NCBI GenBank assembly: GCA_963971405.1 | Contig: OZ020488.1 | Coordinates: 20,665,089-20,729,088, forward strand | DNA: 64,000 bases | Origin: Psococerastis gibbosa | Lineage: Eukaryota > Arthropoda > Insecta > Psocodea > Psocidae | Reading direction: 5' to 3' | Program-made: the position numbers and the translations under genes | Notes under the pieces: generated by a model | The model's input: the letters and a program-made list of their open reading frames with translations, nothing else | What the model was told of the DNA's origin: nothing | Databases searched by the model: none | In this document: positions 48,401 to 59,700 of the stretch, one piece after another | Layout: each line of letters begins with the position of its first letter | Position numbering within the stretch: position 1 is the stretch's first letter

Positions 48401-50315
48401 AGTAGTGGAACGGACTCCAACTTTCACCCGAAAGGTTGTTGGTTTGAGTCCCACACTTGCTATATTTTCTGGCCATGCTTCGGAGGGCATGTAATGCAGG
48501 CGGTCCCTGGCTCTCCTAGTTGAGTGTAAGAGAGGGCTTATAGCCCTAACTCCGCTAGGTTGGCTTAGTAATAGAACAAAAAAAGTCTATTTTTATTTAA
48601 ATTTCTCAATACACTAGCAAAATATTATACTTTTGAGATTGAAATTTTTCGGACTGCACAAACTCCAATGTCTACGGGTAGTAAGGCTGTATCGCTTGTT
48701 AATGATGCTCTTTCCATGAAAAATGACGACAGCTGTTCAGCATGCAAGGAGCAGTTTGAAAGTGAAAACTACCTGTGGCCATAGAGGTTCTGGAAATCTG
48801 GGGTCATGCTGTTTGAATGCTAGCATTATTTTTTATTAAAGGCACTGATTATTTCGAGAGCTTTCAACTAAAAAATGTAGAAAAAAAGTAGTAGTTCACG
48901 TCGTAGTTTAACGCTTATGCCAGACTAGGAACGTCTCACCTTTTCCACGTATGTTGGCGAGGCTGATCAGTTGATGAGTTTTATTAAGAATGTCGTTGAT
49001 TATTTTACAGGTATAGTCTCAGATCATTTCCTCCCAATTTATCTCAAAATTAGCTTACAGACCATCCTTTCAACTGCTGATAGGCTGAATGAATGACCTA
49101 CAATACTTTATATTGAAGTCTGGGTCGTTATCATTATTGTAAAACTGAAATGAATTGCTTTACGGATTCTATTTTCGCTAAACACGGATTGTCTTATAGA
49201 TAACTATATACTAAAGGAATTAGCATGCGCTGCGAGATAAAATATTAACATCCGCATAATGTTTCTAAATTAAACCATTCCAACTTGATAAATAAGGCTG
49301 TAATGAAAAATCAAACACGCCGACGTTTAAATGAATATAAAATGTCCATTCACTCACGTTTATCTACATTTCTGCTAAACGGGGCCTGCTTGGTACAATA
49401 TAATTAAGATTATTTATCACCCTCTACCCTTCTTAGGATTATGGTTGAGCTACCTCTATTTTAATGCCAAGATGACAGACAGCAATGGCGACGAAATACC
49501 AGTTAACGAAGCAATACATCACTTCTTCACATCGCCATGGTGGGTCGATCTCTGGCAGAGCCTCAAAGACGTGTATACTTTCGCACAACACCATGGCTGG
49601 TACGAGACGTGGAAGCAAGTAGTTGATTTGTCCGATCCGCACGGAGAAATCAATGCTCACAAGGTAAGATGTTCTCAAATTTTTATTAGCGTATCAGTGT
49701 AAAATTCATCATGCGCTTTAAGTACGTACGTCCACTATTCACGTTTTTTTCACTTATTTCTCGGGATCATGTACCATTCAAAGTAGGCCTCACACCTACT
49801 TTTCGTCGGGGCGGTCCTGAGAGGGGGGGGGGGGGAGAGGGCGGTAACCAATTACAAAAAACTATCCACTATCCATCGTCCTTGAATAGCGAAAAAAAAT
49901 TTCTGGGGATTTCTAAGTAATTTTTATATTGTTATATATTATAATGCCTTTTCAAAATTAATAATTCATCATCGCATTGTATATACATTCTTTTACGATT
50001 ATTTGAATCAGTCCAATAAGAAAATTAGAACGAAACGGTAGGGAAATAGCTACCTGTTTTCTTTGCTTGATGAACGGTTTTCAAATTTAACATTCTTATT
50101 TTGGCTTTCAGGTGCTGAAAATATCAACTTCTGCGTCGCAGGCAGAAATCACGGCAGCATACAGAGCACTGTCCAGAGAATACCACCCTGATAAGGTCAA
50201 AGATCCCGAAAAACGCTCCGAAGCGCAAGCCAAGTTTATGGAAATACAGCAAGCGTACGAACTATTGAATAACAATAAAGCCAGGCGTAGAACAAAAAAC
50301 CGAAGATCAGCCTGA
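45421..50315 (+). CDS. DNAJC22: DnaJ homolog subfamily C member 22 (wurst-type)
   Basis: Coding exons are 45421-45705, 46639-46786, 47449-47694, 49437-49663 and 50112-50315, with consistent phases and 369 aa (human about 341). It is a multi-span membrane protein with a cytosolic Hsc70-recruiting J domain. The Drosophila homologue wurst is known to act in clathrin-mediated endocytosis in the airway epithelium. Exon 1 holds the TM2-like domain, with LWLFGGIFGLHHFYLGRDSQ and GGYFGCGWLRDLF. Hydrophobic spans follow in exons 2-4 (about seven in all), with a basic loop KKWRRKPRRKRRF. The J domain is C-terminal, about residues 303-360, with the HPD triad in SREYHPDKVKD and a weak AYELLNN end. The start at 45421 is the first ATG in frame; the frame is open upstream to 45298 without an ATG. 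An acceptor-like CAG at 45388-45390 suggests a separate 5' UTR exon. Confidence 0.93.
45775..46143. mobile_element. TIR element in DNAJC22 intron 1
   Basis: The left end GGCCCAATCGCACCCCCCTC is mirrored, with mismatches, by GAGGGGGTGG...TGTGTGCC at 46143. The flanks are TAA and TTA. It is a 369-bp non-coding element, probably of the same PIF/Harbinger-like group as the GGC-ended MITEs. Confidence 0.6.
48391..48600 (+). mobile_element. SINE, most complete copy
   Basis: It has a tRNA-related head with an A-box-like GTAGAGTAGTGG at about 48397 and a B-box-like GGTTTGAGTCC at 48441-48451. The body shared with 8517-8650 and 36786-36940 follows, ending in an A/T-rich tail (AGAACAAAAAAAGTC then TTTTTATTT). 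Such heads supply an internal RNA polymerase III promoter. It lies in the DNAJC22 intron between exons 47449-47694 and 49437-49663. Confidence 0.75.
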
Positions 50316-50355
50316 AAGTGCTGTTGGGCACATCAATATAACTATTACCCAAACA

Positions 50356-50361
50356 AATAAA
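50356..50361 (+). promoter_or_regulatory. probable polyadenylation signal of DNAJC22
   Basis: AATAAA begins 41 bases after the stop codon. A short 3' UTR is implied, although later signals cannot be excluded. Confidence 0.55.
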
Positions 50362-53300
50362 GTTCAACGGGGCAGCTTCACGGCCGTATAAGGAGCAGGT
50401 GCTTTGTTTCTATTTTTTAATATTATTTTCGGAGTGAAAAGACTTAATTCAATAGGTACCTGTTCTGGAGTTATTTAACTGTTTAAGGTTTGTGTTCTTG
50501 TTCCAGTAGTTTTCTCTTTCCTGATAGTTATTGGTTGCAATATTAGTTTAGAATGACTGGATTGGATATTGGGCACCACATTTATGAAAATGACTGAAAA
50601 TGTAAAATACTTTTCTGAAATGAATGGAAACTGACTTTAATTGTCAATGATTAGGCTACTTACCGTACATGTTCACTAATAATAATAGACTGCTTCTATA
50701 ATGTAATATATAGGAATCAGCATTTACAGTAACTTATGTGCAACTTTATGAACGGCAGGATATTTTTATTTGAAAGGGAACCGTTTAATTCCCGGATGTA
50801 GGAAAAAATACTTCATTGTTAAATGATTTTTTGGTCGCAATACAGATTACAAATTTTTAAAGTTTATAGCTTTTTAGACTATAATACTAGTGGCGCCTAT
50901 CCACTATCATATAATACATAAGGAAAGTGCCGTAAACCCGAGTGACTTTACTCGCTAGGTTTAAAGTCAAATAAATAAAGCTGTCATTTGTTGCTAGAAA
51001 ATCGACACTTCCAGTTACTAATTTTTTAAATGAAAACTTCCTTAGGCGCACTTGGACTTTTTAGCGTGTGTATAGTGTATAGAGTAACGCGTAACACGTC
51101 AAGTCTCAACATGTCTCTAGTAAATACTTTATTAGTAATCATTTAAAATAGTCGCTGCTACCATCTTTAGTATCTGTACTTGTTCAAGTCAATTGAGACT
51201 AAAGTTTGAAACTTAATTGAAAATGTAGATATACCCATTTTCCATATATTCTATTCTAGCATTGTCATAATGACTGATGTCCCTTTTGGCTTCTAAGATA
51301 AAGAACGGCATGAGTAACAGCATCGTGCACTTAACTTTGACTCGCAAAAATAAGTCACTTGCACCACTTAGCCTCAATCTTCAATTGAAGACCAGCCGAG
51401 AATGCTAGTCCAACATGCTCACTCTCCGGAGCGCAGTCAAGCTTTCAATTACTTGCTAACCCAAGCGACGACCATGCGATACTACATTGTCTATATTACT
51501 AAATATGTTGGTCATTTACAATGGTTACTATGACCATCAATGGAGTCCCGGTTGGACCAAAAGCATATGGACAAAATAGCTTCCAGCACCCGCAAGGCAA
51601 GTCAAGCTAGGCTTTATAATTTCCGGAGAGGGTGAGCAACACTGTTTGTCAACAGTCTTCAAGGCAGTTGTTTTGAAGTTTTCACTTGTAATATGTGGTC
51701 CCTGGCACACACCCGTTTCTTAACTGGAAATATTAAATTTATTTCGCCGGTAAACCAGTGAGCCATAATTAACGTCAAGGCAATGCAATGAATCACTGAG
51801 TAAAGTTTTTAAACATATATATTTCCGACAATAATTACAACATTGGCTAATAATCAGTTTCTGGAACCACGTGATATGTTGTGTTTACCTCATTGTGAGA
51901 AGCGTATAAATCGAGTCCCTTGAAGTTGGCTTAAAGCAGCTCAGACGCAAAAACATTCGTTAGAAAAGGTTTGCCACTAACAATAAAAAAACGCCTGTTG
52001 CCCCTCACTTGACGATGAAACGAATGGGCCTAAGTAAACCTACAAAATCAGAGTTGGGTTGGAATGGAAATCGTTAAGTTTTGTTAAAAAATTAAAAAGA
52101 ACTATGGGAAACCACATATTTGACAACTTCAAGTCGCTCATTGCTTAACAATTAAAAGCTATGGTAATAGTTTATAATATAAAGCGTACAAAGATCATCA
52201 CTATGCGCCAGGCATAATACAGCTGTTGTGCGAATTAAATAACATGCAGATATTAAAGCCGGTACTTGACGATAAGACAACCACTAGACTGGCTATTTCC
52301 AACATATATGACAACCAATCGTAGCCAAGATTGATTGCCGTCATTTAACAGAATTCAAACTCACGTAAATTTCGTTAGGTGGCAGCCTAACCATGCTTAT
52401 GATTATTTGATAAGTTCCTCAAGTTCCAATTGTAAATGAAAATTGTACCTAGTTTAGGTGGGGTTTCCATTGACCTCGTTTTTTAGCGTGAGCGTGATAT
52501 AGACGTGGTAGCAGACATTAAAGTCTGTCTTTAATGTCTGCTACCACGTCAATATCACGCTCAAAAATGAGGTCAATGGAAACCTCGCCTTAGGATAATT
52601 TCTATTTTTCCATACGTTCACAACTTTGACCTTAACCCAAACCCCGTACACTGATCACTGCCAAATTGTAAACCCACGGCATAGGCAGCCTCTCAAATTT
52701 GCATTACTTAAATTTAACACGTTTCTCATTGTATACCGAAGGGGACGGGACAAAGTTTTCGTTGATTCACGTTAACGTGACCTATGTTTAAGTTTTAAAA
52801 CCCATAACAACGTTCAAGTAAGACCTAAAAAAATTCTCTAGTTGGCTCAATCGGACAATGAAAAATATAGATTGTTCACCAACCAAACATCAATAGGATT
52901 TAAACAAAAATATACTTGGACAATTTATAGCTAAATATGGTGAAGACTATAATATATTAACACGAGAATTTAGGGGCATATTTATCACGTTTCTGATGGT
53001 AACTTTTTGTCGGAGTAGGCTATATAGTTTTTAGCTCCGATTTACGTATACGGAGCATTCACCAACAGATCAATGCTAAGCCAGCCAATAAAACTTTGGA
53101 ATACATGACTAGAATTTTAGATGTACGGTATAAGCCGGCCTTTAGAATTATACTTTTCATCCCAAACTATTCTCAAAAATTTTGATATTAATAAGACAAT
53201 TTGGCCGAAAAACACGATGGATAAGTAATTAATTTCGGTTAAGTACCATGCGTTCAGGCCTGTCAAATTTTAATTAGCCACGATACATTAAGAGGACATG

Positions 53301-53744
53301 CTACGTAGAAAATTAGCACCCCAAAATTTGTTGTTTTTATTGACCTTTTATTAATTAATTAATTAACAGAGCAAGTTATTAAAGATTTGGCTCATGTAAG
53401 TTGTAGAAGACTACTTTATGCATCATACAAATAGGAAATATTAAATTTTTGGTAACTTGGTTCTTTCATAAAAACTAGTGCGTACTAAAATTTCGCGTAA
53501 TCTGGGATTTTTGGAAAAACTACAAAACCGAAAAGTAAAAATACCCGATTATTGATGCACGAAGTAGTATTCCACAACTTAAATGAGCCAAATTCTTAAT
53601 AGCTTGCTGAGTTAATGAAATAAAAAATGAAAAGTGTTTAATCTTGGGGTGACAATTTTGTACGTAGCATTTCCTCTTGGCTAAACACAAAAACAGCATG
53701 CCATTTTCTACTAACACTTAGGAATTCAATACTAATATGTCTAT
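50362..53744. other. intergenic stretch between DNAJC22 and acetyl-CoA synthetase
   Basis: No gene is recognised. It contains a palindromic MITE (52457-52589) and the presumed 3' UTR of the synthetase at its right end. A weak inverted repeat (about 51416 and 51637) was not convincing. I see nothing else. Confidence 0.5.
52457..52589. mobile_element. 133-bp palindromic MITE
   Basis: Arms of about 64 bp start GGTGGGGTTTCCATTGACCT and meet at a five-base loop. TTA is duplicated at 52454-52456 and 52590-52592. The inner arm GTGGTAGCAGACATTAAAG is shared with 54562-54701 and resembles the arms of 58438-58960 and 11685-12781. Confidence 0.85.
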
Positions 53745-56700
53745 CTACTTATTGGGCCGGTTTTTAAATAGCTGTTCAACAATACCGGGATCCATGAGAG
53801 TCGAAGTGTCTCCTATATCATGATCATTTACAGCAATCTTGCGAAGAATTCTGCGCATTATTTTTCCTGATCTTGTCTTTGGGAGCCCAGGAGCGTACTG
53901 AATGATATCGGGAGTTGCAAATGGTCCGATCTTTTCTCGAACTGAAAGAAAATACAAAAGTTCGAGATGTATCTAATATTTAAGTTCCAACAAGACACAC
54001 ACAAGACTCAAATTACCAGCTTAGGTGCCCATTCCACATACGTACAACGTCAATGAAAATTATGAAATTGAAGGGCATTTCAATTTTACTCTATGCCATT
54101 GTTAAAATTGATCAATGAGCAATTGATAATAGAGTAAAATCACAAACAATGAAACAAACAATCTAAAATTAAAAAATGGCGTCATGTGATATGACAAGTA
54201 CAACTATTTTAATTGATTTCTCTAAAAAGAAAGCATTTCTGTATAAAAATTATAATAAGGATTAAATAATAAGGCGACGAAGAAAACAAATACAATTTCA
54301 AGAAACAAATTTCAAAAATTTGGCGCATACGCTTCAATTGAAAATTGTCAATTTTTGAAAAACATATGGAATGGCCCCCATCAATGAGAAATTGAAATGT
54401 CCTTCAATTTCATAATTTTCATTGACGTTGTACGTATGTGGAATGGGCGCCTTAATAGTTATCATGATATGTAAGAAAGTCTTCTACTTTTTCGTGCTGA
54501 AGTGTGGATGTTATATGCAAATCGAATAAAATAAAATAAAATAGTTAGACTTCTGCAGTAAGGCGCATATTCCATTGACCTCGTATTGTAGAATGCACAT
54601 GACGTTGACGTGGTAGCAGACATTAAAGACTTATTAATGATGTCTGCTACCACGTCAACGTTATGTGCATTCTGCAATACGAGGTCAATGGAATTTGCGC
54701 CTCGTAGCAGTTAATGTTAGGGCATTCCATCGGTTGTAGATTGCCAGAAAAGACGTTCAATTGTTTCCTGTACCTTCTCACGCATGAGCTGTACACGATT
54801 TTGAGTATTTTTTGTAAATCTCCAGGCAGAATTTAGAGTTTTGATTGTCAAATGAAAATGGCAGCCACGATAGTAGGTATCCAATTCACCTGAACTGCTA
54901 GTCCTCTATTTCAAGAGTCATACTTGATATTTCCAATAATTAATTTTAATTATGATGCCTACCTCGAATTTTGAGCTCGTCTACCATTTTGTTGGAAAAT
55001 TCGACGTTTGCGTTAGGAGTAATGAAGCAATAGAGACACTCCCCCTTGACTGGATGGGGTTTGGAGACTACTGCAGCCTCGGACACGCCGGGGTGTTCTA
55101 CAAGGACGGACTCCACTTCGGCTGTGCTCATTAGGTGACCAGATACATTCAGCATGTCATCCACACGCCCTGTCACCCACAAATACCCATCTTCGTCTCT
55201 GCGAGCCCCTAAAAAAGTCATCCAGTTTTTAGAACAAACTTTTTCAAGTGAAAATTTCTTTAGCGGCGTTGAGCACTTTTGTATTATTTAGATTTTAGAT
55301 GAGGGATAAAAAGGATAATTGTGATGTGAAGGAATTGCAATGTAAGAAGACTACGCATCTAGGGTGTGTTCAATGATAAACGAAAAAAACCACCTGATTA
55401 ACGTAAGAAGACCTATTTTTTGACTATGGACACTATACACAAACTGCACAGCAATTTGTATGTAGAACAAAATGATTAACATGATTAATGTAAGACCGGT
55501 TTTGATTATGCATACTATACCCAAAATACACTCCAATTTAAAACACAGCAAAGCCATTCACAAGTCAATGTTCATGTTATCACTCCCGGCACTCCCGGAG
55601 TGCACTCGGTTTTTTAAATTTAATAAGCGCTTTGCCCTACTGGACAAACTTACTTTTTTACACCATTATGAAAATCTCCATGAGATGACTTATAATTGTA
55701 TTTTATTTTCTAATGATATCGCACTAAATTAACCATGTTCCTTAATATTTTTTTTTCACTGAGTCTATGCCTATTCGAGATGAGGCTAATGCAAACGTTC
55801 AGAATACGCAATGCGATTTGAAGTAAACCTACTCCCTTCATGTACTATAGTACTGCAGGTTTTATAATTAATTAAAGATTTTCCAGTGTAACAGCTCTAA
55901 GATCACTAGGGAAGCAGAGGGCTTGAGCGTGAAATTCGATATTTGTTAAAAATTGTCAAATGTATTTACTTTCCCTTGTCTTGATGAGAATATTTAACAT
56001 GGAAAACAAGAGAAGTGAAAAGTGATGCACGAATTAAAAAATAATAATAATAATACTACAGCTTTTTTTTAATTAGTACATCATGAATGAAAGCATGTTA
56101 ATAAGGTTAACAACAAAATTATAGTCCGGTCAATTTAGACCAAAAAATGAGAGTGAAGTTACATAAAGTCCCAACAAGCTGAATTTTTGTGAAGTTGTTC
56201 AAAACATAATTATAAACAATGTCTGGAAGTTCCCCATCATTCCCCTGTAAGGAAAAAATTTAATTCAAGGTCAAAGGTCAAAAAAATGAGTTTTTCGCGA
56301 TTTTCAGCAAAACGGTAAGTTTTATCATAAAAGTACCACAGACAAAAATTGTAGATCATAAAATTATCTATAAAAAATGTAGCAATACTTTTTTTCTTAT
56401 GAGCCACCGTTTCTGAGATATAACGATTCTAAAAGTTATAAAAGTTGTTATCGTCATAATATGCATGAGTACGCCACGTATATACATCTAGAGTTGTAAA
56501 ATTATATATATATATTTAATGTTTAAATATTTTATTTGATGAACTTATGACAGTCCCAACCAGTCAACAGAAATTTCTTACTAATACCCACAACAAGTCT
56601 CGGTTCATTTCAATGTTGAAAGAAAATTTACGGCTGAAAATATATTGGTAAAACAAGCTAATAATGATGCTGATGTATTGATTATTGAAACAGCAATAGA

Positions 56701-59700
56701 GCAATTCAATTTGACAAATACAACTATTGTTGTTGGTGAAGATGTTGACTTACTTGTATTACTCACTGCTCGAACGCCAACTGAAAAAACTATTTTTTTC
56801 TTAAAACCAGGAAAAGCTCAGCATCAATCATATATATATTCATCAAAAAGTTTATTTACTTTTGTAAAGTGTAAAGATCATGTACTATTTTTACACGCAA
56901 TAACTGGCTGTGATACGACATCTGCATTTTACAGGAGGGGTAAAACAGCAGTTTTCAAAATGTTTGAAAAACAAGATTTAATTCAATGTGCTGAAGTTTT
57001 TAAAAAAAGTGATTCAACTCAACAAGTTATTACCAACGGCATCCGCTTTCTTCTTTCTATGTACGGAGCTCCTAAAAAAACTACCTGTTTAGATAAACAT
57101 CGATATGCATGTTTCGTTAAAAATACTAAAAATAAAAAACAAGTTCAATTAGCTTGCCTTCCTCCAACTTCAGTTGCTGCTCACCAACATCTTTTTCGAG
57201 TATATTACCAAGTTCAAGTGTGGCTTGGTTATCAGCTAGACCCTACAGACTGGGGTTGGAAGTTGGTCAACAATATATTAGAGCCAGTTCAAACTTTACT
57301 TCCACCTGCGCCGAAAAAACTGCTAAACATTATTTTTTGCAACTGCAAAAAGGGATGCAGTGCTAAATGTGGTTGCAAAAAAGTCGGACTGTCTTGTTCT
57401 TTGGCATGCACAAATTGTCAAGGCCGGTCGTGCTCTAATATTGAATCACAAACAATGGAGGATTCGTTTGACTCCGACGAAGTATCATGCGATACATCGC
57501 TATTGACGCAATTTACTTGCATCCAAAATGAAGATGAAGAAGAAGCAGGAGAAAAAGAACAAGAAGAAGATCAAGAAGAAGAACAAGAATTTGAAACTTA
57601 CGAATAAGATGAATAAACTTCAACACTTTTTTTTCATTTACATCGCTTTTATCTTTCCCAATCTTTGAAAATTTCCGTTATTTTGCAATAGTTTTACATT
57701 GAACAGGATCACAACTGACCCGTGGAGTAGGCCTACTGGGGAAACCACGTTAACAAAAACGCGCTAAGTACACTACCTCATAGGTATAGTACATATTAGT
57801 GCATATTATGACGATAACAACTTTTATAACTTATAGAATCGTTATATCTCAGAAACGGTGGCTTGTAAGAAAAAAGTATGAGTACATTTTTTATAGATAA
57901 TTTTATGATCTACAATTTTTGTCAAAGAACTTTTATGATAAAACTTACCGTTTTGCTGAAAATCGCGAAAAACTCATTTTTTTGACCTTTGACCTTGAAT
58001 TAAATTTTTTCCTTACAGGGGAATGATGGGGAACTTCTAGACATTGTTTGTAATTATGTTTTGAACAACTTCACAGAAATTCAGCTTGTTGGGACTTTAT
58101 GTAACTTCGAATGTCTAAATTGACCGGACTATTAAAAAGGAGACAATTATGCATCATGCTATTATTAAAGGAAAACAATTTCTTCGATGGCGAAAACTTT
58201 CAATAAAATGAATTAACTTACCATCGCCTGTGCAATAATATCCATGGAATTTGGAGAAATACGTCTCTTCAAAGCGCTCATGATTTCCGAATAATGTTCT
58301 CATCATGCCAGGCCAAGGCCTGTCGAATACCAAGTAACCTTCACCTGGGCCTTCGATCTTTTCCCCGGACTCGTCAAGTAATACGGGGACGACTCCAAAG
58401 AAAGGGAATGTCTGTAAATCAAATAAAGAATACCTAAGGCGCGGTTTCCACCGCAAAATACACATACGGTGACGTGGTAGCAGACATTCAAGACTTAGGT
58501 GCCCATTCCACATACGTACAACGTCAATGAAAATTATGAAATTGAAGGTGGTAGCAGACATTAAAGACATACTAAAAATTCTGCTACCACCTTCAATTTC
58601 ATAATTTTCATTGAAGTTGTACGTATGTGGAATGGGCGCCTTAGGCGGGGTTTGAGGTTTCCGACGACCTCTCATTGCAGAATGCACATGACATGGACGG
58701 AAAATTGAATTTTTCTTTTTATTGAAATCTATTAAAATGTTTGTACTTAACATATACCATGACGCCATTTTTTAATTTTAGTTTGTTTGTTTGATCATTG
58801 ATCAATTTTAACTATGGCATAGAGTAAAACAAAAATTTCCGTCAATGTCATTTGCATTCTGCAATGAGAGGTCGGTGGAAAACCCCGCCTTTATTAATGA
58901 TATCTGCTACCACGTCACCGTATGTGTATTTTGCACTTAGAGGTCGGTGGAAACCGCGCCTTAATATATTATTCGGTGCAGCTTTAAAATGCGGGTATTG
59001 CGTGCGATATTTTAACACACGAATATTTCATTTTGTTAGTAATAATTCGACGGCTAAAGCCACGTGCTAAAACTAGGACCTCGTGACAGTAAAATTGTCG
59101 CTCACACTTCATATAATTAAAAATCATGACAGTCTTTACATAATTTATAAAGATACATTTTATCGCTCCTTGATTTGCCAATTGTTTTAACTGTAAAAAT
59201 GCATTTTTTTATTGCATCAAAAAAATTTCCCTCTTTTTTTAAATTAATTCCAATCATCGTATCTACAAGCCTGTAAAAAAAATTTAAAAATTCTTGGCTG
59301 AAGTGTAGGAGATACATGCAGGTAGATTAAAACCACCGGAAAAAAACTTTGGAACTCTCTCCTGAAAAGTTAGAATTTTGCAGTTAGATAAGTTGGCAAA
59401 TCAAGGAGCGAATTATCTTAAAGCCTGAGGTGTGGGGGAAATTTAAACAAAATGGGGATACCTGGGAGCTCAAAACGTGTAAATCCGTTGAAATCTCGGA
59501 ATCGAAAATTTCGACCATCGCAAAGCTTTCGTTATGCTACGTATAAATAGGAAATCGAAAAACAAAAACCGGGGTAACTAGTTCGGCATAAGGCTAATGC
59601 TATGGGAGACGTGCTGTAACTCAACATAGGTACTAACCTACAGAGGCGACCGAAGAGGCCATTCAAATACATTCACTAATTTGTTTATATGCAATTAACC

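Larger units (their letters stand above)
58438..58960. mobile_element. palindromic MITE with two further MITEs in its loop
   Basis: The outer arms begin GGCGCGGTTTCCACCG and include ACACATACGGTGACGTGGTA, mirrored at 58900-58960. The flanks are TAA (58435-58437) and TTAA on the right. Where 52457-52589 has a short loop, this copy holds two complete MITEs side by side (58498-58640 and 58644-58890). The outer element begins about 26 bp upstream, on the transcript, of synthetase exon 58222-58411. Confidence 0.8.

Noticed and set aside
51411-51642. Possible inverted repeat (TGCTCACTCTCCGGAG and its near mirror)
   Set aside because: The arms are under 20 bp with mismatches, no target duplication is visible, and no second copy was noticed in the window.
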